NCBI GenBank assembly: GCA_014529385.2
Contig: CM043965.1
Span: 66,249,190-66,313,189 of the forward strand
Length of the DNA stretch: 64,000 nt
Source of the DNA: Adiantum capillus-veneris
Lineage: Eukaryota; Streptophyta; Polypodiopsida; Polypodiales; Pteridaceae
Direction: 5' to 3'
Shown: positions 40,250 through 52,360 of the stretch, piece by piece
Layout of the letters: the number at the start of each line of letters is the position of its first letter
Position numbering within the stretch: the first letter of the stretch is position 1
The notes under the pieces: generated by a model
What the model was told of the DNA's origin: nothing
The model's input: only the letters and a program-made list of their open reading frames with translations
Database searches by the model: none
Translations under genes and position numbers: made by a program

Positions 40250-41161
40250 TGTTAGCAGCAAGCTAACTCGGATATCATTTTTTGGATCTATCATTGTAAC
40301 AACATTTAATATTTTGATGAATTGAGAATATTGTAACTCCTACTTTTCGGATAAAGATTGTAATTGATGAGCCGGCCTACAAGCTTCCAGATTATATCAA
40401 CCTGTCTTTAGTTAGAGCTCCCAGAGTATTAGTTTTGACCACCAAAAACCTTGGCTAAGGTATAAAAGCCAACTTTTGTAAGTTTTTCATAAGTTTTGGA
40501 TAATAGAAACACAGTGTGAAGTAACGGCGCTCACTTATCTCCTTCTCGTGCTTCCTACTCCCTCCCTGGTTGTCACATTGCAGTCGCGTCTGTTGCGTTG
40601 CAACCGTAGGTAAGAGCTCTACGCATTGACGTAAGCATTTCATGGTAATCCGTAGCTTTTGGCATCGTCGACCCACGGCCTAATTTCATCATAAGTAGGA
40701 ATTTAAGCTTTAAAATCAAAAACTAAGTATAGGCAGGGTATTGGGGCATCCTTGCTAAGCATTTAGATGCATTCTGGGTAAAAAACGACTAGGTCAAAAA
40801 CTCACTGTTGCTGTTAATAATCGTGATTTTTCCACTTGACCTTAAGTGAGATTTGAGACCATAAGCATGTGTGCTTAGGTCTTATAAACATGTCCTAGAA
40901 GTTTCGTAACGTTTGGATGTCGTTTGATGCTGTAACGCATGTGATTTGTTTGTCGATGAGCGATTAGCTTTTTGTGATTTTAGTCATTTGAGTGTAGCTT
41001 GAGTTAGATGCGAGCTGTTTGTTGTTTTCCAAGATATTGACAACCTCTTGTAGCCTCTATGCACTAGCTGAGTCAGCTTCGTCCCATGGATTGACAATTA
41101 TGTTCGTGGTTCTTGCTACGTCTACAATAAGATAAATGTGAGGTTAGACACCCATCCCACA
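40250..41161 (+). repeat. 3' LTR of element 2
   Basis: 912 bp, TGTTAGCAGCAAGC to CCCACA, pairing with 22,614-23,526. TATA box at 40,461-40,468 and partial palindrome GTTAATAATCGTGATTTTT at about 40,813-40,831. Confidence 0.95.
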
Positions 41162-41166
41162 CCGAC
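41162..41166. repeat. Target-site duplication, right, of element 2
   Basis: CCGAC; left partner CTGAC at 22,609-22,613. Confidence 0.75.
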
Positions 41167-43601
41167 TCACAAAAAAAAACCACCTTTTCTTATTGATATT
41201 TTTGGACAAATGTCCAAGAGAAGAGAAGGAGATCATTTTGGGGATATTATTGGCAAATTTGGGTGTTTGTTAGGGAGGAGAAGCAAGAGAAGAAGAAGAG
41301 GATCTTGGGTAAGTAGAAGAATTATTATTTTTGCTTTCTCACACTCTTTATTTTGCTTTTGTCCACGGGATAGCTTCCACCATCAATCGGAGGGTAGAAT
41401 TCAAGAGTTTTGTTATTATGCAAGTCAATAGGTTGGATTGAATCATTTCAAATTTGGATTAGTACTAATCAATGAATTTGGGCTTGATTTTTGATTGAAT
41501 TTGCACAGTGAGCTGTATACCAATCGTTTAATGGAAGATATGGTAGATCTCTGTTATTTGGGTTTTGAAACTCATCAATTGCAATTGGATATCGATCGTT
41601 GGATCAAATTCTTCTTTATATCTCTCTAATTTTCCTTAATTATATATTCACATTTGCAATCAATAGTTAATCATTTAATCCTATAGTCTGTTCACTATGT
41701 TCTAGCCTAAGCTAAACTCTACTCATAGCTAGAGAATTAATGCCTACCCGGCTTGAAACGACAAGGGGACTAATGCATGCTCATCTCCACCCAAACACTA
41801 GGCCCTTGGCTATATTTTTAGAAGCCCCCTTGATTGTAGGGCTATAGCAGGTGTTTTCTAGAGGATGTGCCCGCCCTTGGTCCTACCGTTGTCCACCAAA
41901 ATTATTCCCCCCTTGAAGGCTAGTTTTTGTACTCTAAAGGAATAATGAAATAAGAATATCAATGTTTTCCTCTCTAAACCTACATGAGATCAATTGATGC
42001 ACTTGACAATCACCAAATCTAGAACTCGTATGTGGAGCTATCTGCTTGTAGCAAAAAATAAACCAAATTATTGAATCAAACATCCCCAAAGAGACTGTTC
42101 CTTTGGCCAAAAGGAACCTTTACTTGGAGCTTAGACTATGAGTAGAGCCTGCCTCAAACGAGATGCTCTAACTGAGTAAAACTTATTGCAATTCCTTTAA
42201 AAAACTAGAATTCTTACTTACTAATGTAGACTAGTCAGGCACTTGAATCATATGAGCATTTGGACCTGCCTCGAACACATGAAAAAAGTTTGGAGCCATG
42301 TGTCTTAAGTCCATGGGTACATTTACTCTCTACATGCAAAGTAAATCTCAAAAGTTGGTGATGTTATTTGTAAAAGAAGAAGAGACTTATGTGGAGTACC
42401 TCTGCTTAACTTAATGGCATCCCTACAACATCTTAACTCCACAATTTGAGGGAGATTACAATATGCCCAATCTTGAGTGCACAATAATTGAACCTACATC
42501 CCTCCACTTAAATTGTGTGCCCTTATTGATGCCCATTGCTTCTAATTTGAGTAGCCAAACATGATCCTAAATATGAGCAAGGCTAACTTCAAAGTGCACA
42601 CTCAAAGTGTTTTGAAATAATGTTGCTAATAAGAGAAACTCAAATAGTATCAGTTTTTGTACTTTCTCGTAGCCATATATACATACATACATACATACAT
42701 ATATATATATATACTGGTATTTTGAAATAGAAATACTAATGTAAAAAAGTGATCTAGAGACAAATCTACTATACACGTGGAGTATCGTGATGTAGTGAAA
42801 ATGATCTTGGTTTGCAAGTTGCTCAAGATACAATCAAGATATACAACAATAAAATCATTGGAAAGTAAAACTAGAAGAACATGTTGTACTGGCTCTTAGC
42901 CATGTAGTCATCAAAAAAACTATTGGAAAATTTATAAAAGCAATGCCATAAGATTAGTCAAAATAAATGCTACCTGAACGGGTAGCTATGGTTCATGAGC
43001 ACGTATATTGATAAGAGGCATCATCATCTACTGCATGCATATAAATGTTAATCTTAGACCTACAACAATTCATGTAGGAGGACTGTTTTGAGCCTTAGTC
43101 GTGCTTTCAACATTGCCCCTTAAGCTATCATGTGGTTGTAATAGTAGATCCATTGAAAGACCAACTCCAGTGGTCTATATAGTTATCCCTTATATCTCAA
43201 ATCAGTGTGTTCTATTCCTTGTCAAAAAATCAATATAGAAAACTTCTCCCTTTCTTGCATCTTGATTATTTTGATTGTCTATCATCTTTATGCTATTAGT
43301 GTGCCTACAGTAGATGTACAACAGTATGACTAAGGTTGTTGGACAAGCACTTAGTATCTACATATAGTGGCAACCCTATGGGTTCCAACAACCTTGAGGC
43401 CATATATGTTGATGAATTCAGATAGACCAAGCGTGTCCATGTAATGCATGTCAAAAGAAAGACAATCTAGACATTATAGCCATGCATATCTTATAAGGAG
43501 TAGGGATCAACAAATTGACAAAACACCAAGTGTCTCCAACCAAAACCCTTTTCACTATGATGAGGAGTGCTACCTACAGAGAAAATAGACAAAGAATATC
43601 A
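41167..43601. other. Intergenic sequence, no gene recognised
   Basis: AT-rich, with short chance frames only. A TACA/TA microsatellite lies at about 42,677-42,714. I see no LTR ends, protein motifs or RNA gene here. It may hold old transposon debris that I cannot assign. Confidence 0.5.
42677..42714. repeat. (TACA)n-(TA)n microsatellite
   Basis: About five TACA units followed by about eight TA units. Confidence 0.9.
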
Positions 43602-43606
43602 TGAGT
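43602..43606. repeat. Target-site duplication, left, of element 3
   Basis: TGAGT, identical to 52,356-52,360. Confidence 0.93.
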
Positions 43607-44776
43607 TGTAACATTTAATGGCCTAATAACTTGTTTGTAGCGGAAATTAGCATGAACACTGTGAGCATTTCATTAGAATAGATTCCTAATGAGCATAACA
43701 AGAGTGCTTGGGTGGAGAGAGAGAGCAACCAAAAATCATAACACCTAGTTAGATAGGCATGAACAATACTTCAAAAGAGAGAGAAATTAAGCTATTGACA
43801 ACAATTGAGGACCGGATTTACATGGAGCCGGTCCCCCCTCCAAAAGGCTTTGTATTATAGGTTTCTCCCATCAAGAGAGACATTTTACAATACAATTCTT
43901 TGTGTTCCTTCAATACTAGCTAGTGCAATGAAGATGGAAGCTTCAAGCACTAAGCAAAACACTTATAGAACACAACATCAATTCCCTCACGGTCTCAGAC
44001 CCAAGACCTCACACTCCTTCAAAGATGGTGAGAGCTAGCGGGGTATGAGAGTAGATTGAGAGGAAGAAGGATTAGTCTTACGAAAAAGATGTACATCTCC
44101 TCACACATAATCACTCATATTAGCATAGCATAGCTTAGTAATTAGCATGGTAGAGGAGATGAGCATGCATTGAAGCTTGGCTCTTGGTTGGATTTTCATC
44201 AAAAAGCCAAGAGTTGTTGTAGGCCTCCCTTCTCACAAGCTTGGAGTAGGTGATAAGCTTTCCATTCAAGCTTGAGAAGGAGAGAGAGAGAGAGTCTTCT
44301 TGCTTCACACATGAGCTAGTGTGAGTGTGTGTGGAATAATGACTAAGAAAATCAGCCCCCTCTTTCTCTTGGTCGACCCCTCATGCTATTTCCTCTTGCT
44401 GACACCCCATTGGACCTCTCCACGCTTAGCCAATAGGATTTAAGGAGCATAAGTGATAGTCTTCTGACATCTGTCCCCCTTTCCCCTTTTGTGAGAGCTT
44501 TAGGTAATTAATTAATGCAACTAAACTCTCATTGGACCCCTTTGTCTCCTGGCCCAATAGGAATCAGGCAAGCCATTGGGTTGCTGAATGCTCATCGGAC
44601 TCCTTAGGAGACTGTCCATTCTTTTATTAAGTGTTTTTAAATTAATTAAACTAGATTTACTCTAGCCTAATTCTCATTGGTCCACCTCCATGGCCATCCA
44701 ATAGGATTTGAGTACACCTTGTGGCTGGGCTAGGGAGCTGACATGTGTCCCTCATTCCCTTTGTGTGAAGGAGGCT

Positions 44777-44845
<69 letters not shown>

Positions 44846-45219
44846 CTCTCTCATCCCCTACTTGCAAGGCTCGCCCCCTCCTTTGTAGGATTCATGAAGA
44901 CTTTTGGTACACACATAAAGCATCCAATTTTTACTAAGCTTTGACCATTGGACACAACCTTTGAACTTTGGAACCTTAGCATTTTGGAAGTCTTAATGGG
45001 CTGAACCTTAGGGTCTTTAAAGCCCATTGTTGCACATTGCTCTTTTGCAGATGCCCCCCCCTTTGGATCCCTATTTTCCCTCATGTGGATCCCTATTGTG
45101 GCCGGTCTGCTAGCTTAACCAATATTCTAGCTTTTTTCCCCCTGGCACTTCCCCATATTAAATGATCAGTTTAACATGATAAAATCATTTAGGAGAATTA
45201 GATATTAGTTATTATGACA
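43607..45219 (-). repeat. 3' LTR of element 3 (left)
   Basis: TGTAACATTT to TTATGACA, paired with 50,750-52,355. It carries a (GT)n tract of about 30 units at 44,778-44,843 that is only a stub in the other LTR. Confidence 0.95.
44778..44843. repeat. (GT)n microsatellite inside the left LTR of element 3
   Basis: About 30 GT units; the matching place in the right LTR (about 51,960-51,980) reads GTGAGTGTGTGTGAGTGTG. Confidence 0.97.
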
Positions 45220-45233
45220 TTACCTCTCTCTTG
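45220..45233 (-). promoter_or_regulatory. Polypurine tract of element 3
   Basis: CAAGAGAGAGGTAA on the minus strand, touching the LTR start. Confidence 0.82.
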
Positions 45234-45599
45234 AAATCATAGTCGTCCTCGACTATGGGGTAGAGAAGATAAAGCCTATTCATTAGTCCTTTTTCTAGTG
45301 GGTAGAGGATCCCTATGTTACCCTACGACATCGTTCTATAATGGATGACTAGTCCATTTGACACTTGAAAGCCTAAGCTGCCGCAAGCATGTCTGCACAT
45401 TAGTGCTATCAATCTTCCATAGTAGAGTGATAAGCTCTACTTGGTATTTGGGAGACGCCGTCTCCGCAAACTTGATCTAAGCATGCATACTACTTCATTT
45501 TTGTGCACAATAAAGAAAAAGAGAGTCTTATAAGACAAAAACTTTGTTCATTTTAAACATTTGTACATTTTCTTACTCTAGGGAAGCATGGTAAACATT

Positions 45600-46840
45600 G
45601 ACAAGGTTTAGGTTATCCTTTAAGTGTATGCCTTGCATCCATCTAGCATCTTCAAAGGATAATTCTTGAACTTAATAAGATATCATTGGGTAGTCTTACC
45701 GCCTCCTAGTACCTTGTCTTCATGTCGAAGAATGGACTCGGGCTGCAGCACCTCTTCTTGGTACTCGATCTCTGATGGGTCTTCAATAGTTGGTTCTTGA
45801 GGTGGCTCTCCTTTGTAAGGCTTTAATAGGCTCACATGGAAAGCATTGTGTATGAGCCAATGGCTGGGCAACTTGAGTTGATAGGCCATCTCATTGATTG
45901 GCCTAAGAATCTGGAAGGGACCATAGTACCTTTTTGGTAACTTAGCATACTACTTTTGGTGTCCCATAGGATTCTTGCTCGTCATGTGCCTTAGTCGAGC
46001 CTTGGGAAATTTAAGTAAGACCCAATCATTTTCTTTAAAGGCTTGGGCTCTTCTATGCTTATCAGCTGCAGCCTTTGCTATGAGATAGAGATAGCATCCT
46101 TAATCTTTTGGAAAGATTGTTGTAGGTCTCGGCTATACTCATCTGCAGCATCGAAGATCTTCTCATCTACCTTAAGTAGCAGGCGACTTTTAGATCTTTC
46201 CTCAATTACCTCAAAAGGTGCTTTTCCCGTGGAAGTATGTACAGTGTTGTTGTAGGCATACTCCAATAAGGGTAAGTACTTATTCCATTGGGATCTTTGA
46301 TCTACTTCTGTTACATAGGCTTTTAGTAGATCAAGAATTGTTAGGTTAGCTATTTCACTTTGGCCATCCGTTTACGGGTGATAGACTGAAGAGAAGTTTA
46401 GCCTTGGCCCTAAATTCTCAAAGAGACCCTTCCAAAAATTAATGGTCATTCTAGGATCTCTATCCGACACTATGGACATTGGCAAGCCATGGTAACTTGA
46501 AGATTTGTGATATGAAGAGGATTGCCATTTAATTGTTTACTAAACCTGTCTACTATCATCCATATTCCCGTATTCCCATGGATAGACTTAGGCAATCCAA
46601 AGATAAAATCCATGGATATGCTCTCCCATGGTGAATTAGAGATTGGCAAAGGTTGAAGCAATCCAGGTTGCTTCCCTCTATCAAACTTGGTCTTTTGGCA
46701 TACCACACATTTAGAAACATACTCTTGTATGTTTGCTTTCATGGTAGACCAATAGAAATATGCTTCAATCCCCTTTACGGTAGACTGAATCCCTCTATGC
46801 CCCGCATAAGCAGGAGCATGAGATTCATACATTACTTTGT
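45600..46840 (-). pseudogene. Integrase and chromodomain-like end of element 3
   Basis: HHCC end: HAPAYAGHRGIQ and CVVCQKTK (46,832-46,700). Core: SMDFIFGLPKS with the first Asp, SDRDPR near 46,460 with the second, and DGQSE near 46,370 with the Glu, across frame breaks and a stop before the TDGQ block. C-terminal part: YAYNNTVHTSTGKAPFEV (46,260) and [11 protein letters not shown] (45,850), typical for chromoviruses. Near 45,720-45,640, in another frame, YLIKFKNYP and nearby residues look like a chromodomain, which in this group guides insertion to marked chromatin. A TGA breaks the frame within it. Confidence 0.88.
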
Positions 46841-47151
46841 CACGTAGTGAGTTAGTAACGCATAGTCTATTGCCATAGAGAAGATAACCATCTTGTAAAG
46901 TACATTCACTCTTGGCCGTCTTGAGAGTGCATCAGCTACTTAATTATGCTTGCCAGCAATGTGAGCAATATGAAAATGAAATTGTGAAAGGAAATTTGCC
47001 CAACTCATTTGTTTGTCGGAGAGCTTGGTATGCGTCATGAAGTACTTAAGACTTTGGTGATCCGTTTGCAGAATGAAAGGAGTCCCCAATAAATAGTGCT
47101 TCCATGAGTCTAAGGCATGTAGAACTGCGAGGAGTTCCTTTTAATATATGC

Positions 47152-48060
47152 CTAGAGCCTGCTCAACAGGTCGAGCCTTCGACTTTTATAGGCTATGGCT
47201 TGCCCTTCTTGGAGAAAAACAGCTCCAAGGCAATCACCACAAGCGTCACATTGGACCTCAAATGGCTTTGAGAGATCCGACTGTGTAAGCATAGGTTGAG
47301 AGATAAGCTTTTCTTTAAGCTTTTTGAAAGCATTGTTTTCCTTGGCAGACCATGTATACCTAACGTTTTTCTTTGTTAGGTCATGTAATGGTCCTGCAAT
47401 TTGTGAGAACTTTTCTATGAAGCGTCTATAGTATACACACATACCTATAAAGCTTCTTGGTTCATGAAGATTTCTTGGTTTAGGCCATCCTTTTATTACC
47501 TCTAGCTTTGATGGATCCATTTGGATGCCATCTTTAGAGATAATGTGACATAAATATTGAATCTCTTGTAAGAAAAACCCACTTTTCTTTTAATCAACAT
47601 AAAGTTTATTCTCTCTTAGAACTTGAATTATTACCTGGAGGTGTTGCTTGTGTTCATCTAATGAATTAAAGTACATGCTGATATCATCAAAGAACACTCC
47701 ACTAAAGGTTCAATGAGGCCTGAATAGCTTCTCCATCAAGCGGTTGAATGTGGTTGGTGCATTGGTCAAGCCAAAAGGCATAACTATATATTCGTAAAGA
47801 CCAAACGTAGTGCGAAATGTGGTCTTTACAATGTCTTGATCAACTATCCTTATTTGATGATAGCCACTTTTTGGGTCAATCCTACTGAAGTAGGTCGATC
47901 CTTGTAGCTTATCAAATAGGTCTTCTACCCGTGGAATGGGAAACCTATTTTTGATAGTGATCCTATTAGTGTTCTATAGTCGACACACATACGATATGTG
48001 CCGTCTTTCTTTTGCACTAGTAACACGGGTGAGCAAAATGGAGATGAGCTAGGCCTAACC
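47152..48060 (-). pseudogene. RT and RNase H of element 3
   Basis: RT blocks: [20 protein letters not shown] (48,030-47,970), [29 protein letters not shown] near 47,780, and FFDDI near 47,690, where F-x-DD is the catalytic site with both Asp kept. RNase H part: PKPRNLHEPRSFIG, YYRRFIEKFS, FEVQCDACGDCLGAVFLQ (47,500-47,180), where the DASG-like block reads DACG. Stops and shifts near 47,925, 47,710 and 47,590. Confidence 0.9.
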
Positions 48061-49310
48061 ATGCCCTTCTCAACTAACTCATGCACTTGCCACATAATCT
48101 CCTCTTGTTGAGCTTGAGAAACTCTATAAGGAGGTTTATTAGGCGGTGAACTTTCTGGAAGAAGTTCAATTGCATGGTCATCATTGCCTCGTTTAGGAGG
48201 TAGTTCACAAGGGATGTCGTCAATAAAGATATCTTGAAATCCCTTGAGAAAATTGGATAACTCTAATTCCTTGTGATTGTTTGTATTTTCTTTTGCTAAA
48301 GCATTAGCTTCATTTTGAGATTCTTTAACAAAAATCATGTACACGGAAATAGAGCTCTTTATTGAATTATTGAAAGCTTGTGTATGTACAATGGGTATGG
48401 TGTTACCCATTTCCTTAGCATCTATGTACATATCTTTTTCCCTGAACCTAAAGTAGATTCTCCTTTTAGGGAATTTAACACTGACAGCCATGCAATCAAA
48501 CCATGGTGCCCCTAGGATTACATCCACGTGCTTGAGAGGAGAGATAAAGAAATCCACTTTGTCCACATAGCTTTGGACATGGAGCCTCAATTTCCCAATT
48601 AAGGGAGTGACTGAAGCTTCTTGCCCCTTGAAAGCACCATATGTGGGTAGGACATCTCCCATCTTGTAACCTTGTATGCCTAGCTTGGTGGCCAAATCTG
48701 TAGATATGAAATTGTGAGTAGAACCAGGGTCAAAGAGAATAAAATCATCATGTTCTCTTACCTTTCCCCAAGCATGGCATAGAGGAGATCCTTTGTGGTG
48801 AGTTTCCTCCTCTTGGATTTCGACCAAGGTAGCTCTAGGAGGCTCATGGCAGGTGTTCTTTTGGGGACAAGCGGGGTACGCATGCCCTTGCTCGTCGCAC
48901 TTGAAACAACGGTTATCCTTGCGATAACGCTCAAGCTCTTTAGGAGAGAGTTTGTTTTTGCCTTTGTAAACTCCCTTCTCCTTAGCTTTGTTGGAATTTC
49001 CCTTAAGAGAATTTTGGACATTGTCCTTCCCCTTAGGCTCATTGGAACCCTTGTTTTTCATGGGCTTATAATATTTCTTACCCCTTGTTTGGAAATTGAT
49101 TCGAGAAGCCACCATAGTATGGTGTATAACCGCCGATATGGTGTGTGGCCTTTGGGAGTTGACATACTCCACCATTTCTTCAGTTAAGCCCATACAAAAT
49201 TGTTTTTTTTTCTCTCGAAAATCCATCTTTTTGAAGACAGTGGCTTTGAGATGTAAGTCCCAAAACTTGTCTACATATTTATGAATGGATTCGTAGGGAG
49301 AGAGCTTCAA
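47925..49310 (-). CDS. Gag C-terminus, zinc knuckle, protease and start of RT of element 3
   Basis: 461 aa open frame. Gag helical end: [12 protein letters not shown]. Zinc knuckle [14 protein letters not shown] at residues 135-148 with canonical 2-4-4 spacing. Protease: [14 protein letters not shown] with the catalytic Asp at 194, followed by Pro instead of Ser/Thr (48,731-48,723), then [11 protein letters not shown] at 262-272. RT begins near residue 400 ([36 protein letters not shown]). The frame breaks inside RT. The Asp-Pro-Gly may have lowered protease activity or may be a group trait. Confidence 0.9.
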   Translation of the reverse strand: MKLSPYESIHKYVDKFWDLHLKATVFKKMDFREKKKQFCMGLTEEMVEYVNSQRPHTISAVIHHTMVASRINFQTRGKKYYKPMKNKGSNEPKGKDNVQNSLKGNSNKAKEKGVYKGKNKLSPKELERYRKDNRCFKCDEQGHAYPACPQKNTCHEPPRATLVEIQEEETHHKGSPLCHAWGKVREHDDFILFDPGSTHNFISTDLATKLGIQGYKMGDVLPTYGAFKGQEASVTPLIGKLRLHVQSYVDKVDFFISPLKHVDVILGAPWFDCMAVSVKFPKRRIYFRFREKDMYIDAKEMGNTIPIVHTQAFNNSIKSSISVYMIFVKESQNEANALAKENTNNHKELELSNFLKGFQDIFIDDIPCELPPKRGNDDHAIELLPESSPPNKPPYRVSQAQQEEIMWQVHELVEKGMVRPSSSPFCSPVLLVQKKDGTYRMCVDYRTLIGSLSKIGFPFHG

Positions 49311-50454
49311 GCTTCACCATTCGGTGAGTACCTTGTCTTTGGAATCGGTGGCCAAAACCTACTTCATAATGGAAGCTCTTAAAGCTTTCCATGTTTGTGG
49401 AGCTTCACCGTTGGCCTGTAGGCTAGATCACCATTTCCTGGCGGACTTTTGAAAGTGCATAGCTGCATGGTGTAGGTTAGAGGACTCTGTGAAGCCCTCA
49501 TCTCCAAACGCCGCATTCAATTGTTGGATGAAAGCCAAGACTTTGTCCGTAGCACCAAAGGTGCAATCGTAGGTAAGGAAAGAAATACTCTTTCCTCCCT
49601 CTTTGAACTTATTGAGCTTGGACGATCTCTTCCACACGGCATAGGAATTCCTATGGCCTCTTCTTTTTTATGGTTCAAAAGTTGCACCATTGCTTTCTTC
49701 AAAAGATGAAGAATTTGAGGAAGATGGAGAAGAGGGTGACCTCTTTCTCGCCTTTTTCTTGCCTTTGTCTTCCTTGTCGGAACCATCACTTTCTTCATAA
49801 GAGGAAGAGGATGAAGAAGATGGAGAAGAGGGTGACCTCTTTCTCGCCTTTTTCTTGCCTTTGTCTTCCTTGTCGGAACCATCACTTTCTTCATAAGAGG
49901 AAGAGGATGAAGAAGATGGAGAAGAGGGTGACCTCTTTCTCGCCTTTTTCTTCTCTTGCTTTTTATCATCCCTCTTTGAATTATGGTGTGGAGAAGTGTG
50001 CGATGGTCTTCTCCGTTTAGGAGGTGATGGAGAGCGTTTAGCCCGCCGTCTTCGTGGAGCCATCTCCATCGAGGTGGCAGGAAAGTCACTTCTTTCTTGT
50101 TCCTTCGATGGGGGACTCTTGAGTTCTCCTTTGAGAAGGAGATGCGTCATCAAGAAGCAAATTTTTGAGCCCTTCGTATGGATCCTCTTCTTCTTCCCGA
50201 ATTAGAGAGAGGCCTCTTTTGAGAGTCTCACAAGGAGGCTTCCTAGGTACTCTCTCATCATGGTGGGGAGCTTGGAGAATCCCATGAGCACGAAGTTGCC
50301 GTTGCACTTCACTTTGGAGGGATGGATTGCCCATGGCTTGTTGAAGCCTAGAAACAAGGTAGTTAACAAGCATAGGGGCATCATTAGTAGCCTGCTCATT
50401 AGCCAAATCAAAGCCATCAACATTAATTTCACTCTCTTTACTATTGTCATCCAT
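49311..50454 (-). pseudogene. Gag N-terminal part of element 3 with Arg/Ser-rich repeats
   Basis: Starts at the ATG at 50,454 (MDDNSKES). About 110 residues later the frame shifts into an Arg/Ser/Lys-rich region (50,100-49,690) like an SR-protein tail, with a 96-bp tandem repeat coding 32 residues (KKKARKRSPSSPSSSSSSS then YEESDGSDKEDKG). The gag core follows near 49,590 in another frame: GATDKVLAFIQQLNAAFGDEGFTESS and MHFQKSARKW, ending at a stop at 49,428. An SR-like gag stretch may bind RNA or be a phosphorylation site; that is inference. Confidence 0.85.
49727..49960 (-). repeat. 96-bp tandem repeat in gag of element 3
   Basis: Repeat starts at 49,727, 49,823 and 49,919, exactly 96 bp apart, nearly identical. 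Ninety-six is a multiple of three, so the frame is kept and a 32-residue Arg/Ser/acidic unit is repeated about 2.5 times. Confidence 0.95.
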
Positions 50455-50736
50455 TCTAACAACTTTTAGGTGTACTTTGGCACTTCAAACCCTAGTTGCT
50501 ACTCCTCTTTACCCCTTTAGAAAAATCACTCAAGCTATTGTACCCATGGCTCGAATACCATTTATTGCAAGGAATAGAAGAGAGAGTCATTCAACACCAA
50601 AACAACACCGGCTCTTGTCAAGCTTCTAATAGCTCAATAGTGGTTAATCCATAGGCAAGCCTCGTAGGACTCCACTATTAAGACCATAGCTCTTGACGGT
50701 GATGCCCCGTTATCTGCACAAAAAGAGAAACCTTGT

Positions 50737-50748
50737 GCTCTGATATCG
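50737..50748 (-). promoter_or_regulatory. Primer-binding site of element 3
   Basis: CGATATCAGAGC on the minus strand beside the LTR end; compared with the usual TGGTATCAGAGC for the initiator methionine tRNA it has two changes. Confidence 0.75.
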
Positions 50749-50749
50749 A

Positions 50750-50855
50750 TGTAACATTTAATGTCCTAATAACTTGTGTGTCGTGGAAATTAGCATGAAC
50801 ATAGTGAGCATTTCATTATAATAGATTCCTAATGAGCATAACAAGAGTGCTTGGG

Positions 50856-50901
<46 letters not shown>

Positions 50902-52355
50902 AACCAAAAAGCATAACACCTAGTTAGATAGGCATGAACAATACTTCAAAAGAGAGAGAAATTAAGCCATTGACAATAGTTGAGGACCGAATATACATGG
51001 AGCCGGTCCCCCCTCCAAAAGGCTTTGTATTATTATAGTTTTACATTTTACAATACAATTCTTTGTGTTCCTTCAATACTAGCTAGTGCAATGAAGATGG
51101 AAGCTTTAAGCACTAAGAAAAACCCTTATAAAACACAACATCAATTCCCTCACGGTCTCAGACCCAAGACCTCACACACCTTCGAAGATGGTGAGAGCTA
51201 GTGGGGTATGAGAGTAGATTGAGAGGAAGAAGGAGTAGTCTTACGAGAAAGATGTACATCTCCTCACATAATCACTTATATTAGCATATCATAGCTTAGT
51301 AATTAGCATGGTAGAGGAGATGAGCATGCATTGAAGCTTGGCTCTTGGTTGGATTTGCATCACAAAGCCAAGAGTTGTTGGTGTAGGCCTCCCTTCTCAC
51401 AAGCTTGGAGTAGGTGATAAGCTTTCCATTCAAGCTTGAGAAGGAGAGAGAGAGAGAGAGAGCTAGTGTGAGTGTGTGGAATAATGACTTGAGAAAATCA
51501 GCCCCCCCTCTCTCTCTTGGTCGACCCCTCATGCTATTTCCTCTTGCTGACACCCCATTGGACCTCTCCAGGCTTAGCCAATAGGATTTAAGGAGCATAA
51601 GTGATAGTCTTATGACATATGTCCCCCTTTCCCCTTTTGTGAGAGCTTTAGGTAATTAATTAATGCAACTAAACTCTCATTGGATCCCTTTGTCTCCTGG
51701 CCAATAGAAATCAGTCAAGCCATTGGGCTGTTGAATGCTCATTGGACCCCTTGGGAGACTAACCAATAGTCGTCTAGAGAGATTACTTCTTATTGGTTAT
51801 TTTATTAAGTGTTTTTAAATTAATTAAACTAGATTTACTCTAGCCTAATTCTCATTTATCCACCTCCATGGCCATCCAATAGGATTTGAGTACACCTTGT
51901 GGGCATCTGGGCTAGGGAGCTGACATGTGTCCCTCATTCCCTTTGTGTAAAGGAGGCTTGTGAGTGTGTGTGAGTGTGTTTCTCTCTTATCCCCTACTTG
52001 CAAGGCTCGCCCCCTCCTTTCTAGGATTCATGAAGACTTTTGGTACACACACAAAGCATCCAATTTTTACTAAGCTTTGACCATTGGACACAACCTTTGA
52101 ATTTTGGAACCTTACCATTTTGGAAGTCTTAATGGGCTGAACCTTAGGGTCTTTAAAGCTTAATGTTGCACATTGCTCTTTTGCAAATGGCCCCCCCTTT
52201 GGATACCTATTTTCCCTCATGTGGATCCCTATTGTGGCCGGTTTGCTAGCTTAACCAATATTCTAGCTTTTTTTCCCCTGGCACTTCCCCATGTTGAATG
52301 ATCAGCTTAAAATGAGAAAATCATTTAGGAGAATTAGATATTAGTTATTATGACA
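50750..52355 (-). repeat. 5' LTR of element 3 (right)
   Basis: 1,606 bp, pair of 43,607-45,219. It carries a (GA)n tract of about 20 units at 50,859-50,900, where the left LTR has only GAGAGAGAG. Confidence 0.95.
50859..50900. repeat. (GA)n microsatellite inside the right LTR of element 3
   Basis: About 20 GA units; a short stub in the left LTR at about 43,718-43,728. Confidence 0.95.
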
Positions 52356-52360
52356 TGAGT
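52356..52360. repeat. Target-site duplication, right, of element 3
   Basis: TGAGT, identical to 43,602-43,606. Confidence 0.93.

Larger units (their letters stand above)
22614..41161 (+). mobile_element. Element 2: 18.5-kb Ty3/gypsy LTR retrotransposon related to element 1
   Basis: Two LTRs of 913 and 912 bp, a primer site two bases after the 5' LTR, a polypurine tract touching the 3' LTR, and near-matching 5-bp target duplications define a complete insertion of 18,548 bp. Internal order: leader with palindromes, gag, protease with charged bridge, RT-RNase H, two HHCC modules, integrase, second protease with Trp-rich tail, 2.3 kb of non-coding DNA with more palindromes, a 3' accessory reading region of nearly 3 kb, then the LTR. 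Every coding part matches element 1 where element 1 is in the window. Stops and frameshifts are frequent, and a fold-back element sits in gag. By eye the LTRs agree at about nine bases in ten, so it is an old copy. Confidence 0.95.
43607..52355 (-). mobile_element. Element 3: chromovirus-type Ty3/gypsy retrotransposon
   Basis: 8,749 bp with LTRs of 1,613 and 1,606 bp, perfect TGAGT target duplications, a polypurine tract at the 3' LTR (left) and an initiator-methionine type primer site at the 5' LTR (right). On the minus strand the order is gag, zinc knuckle, protease, RT, RNase H, integrase and a chromodomain-like end. It is complete in structure but the frames are broken, so it is dead. By eye the LTRs are very alike apart from microsatellites, so it is younger than element 2. 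Confidence 0.95.

Noticed and set aside
41138-41431. 97-residue plus-strand frame crossing the end of element 2
   Set aside because: It begins inside the LTR, crosses the target duplication and has no recognisable features.
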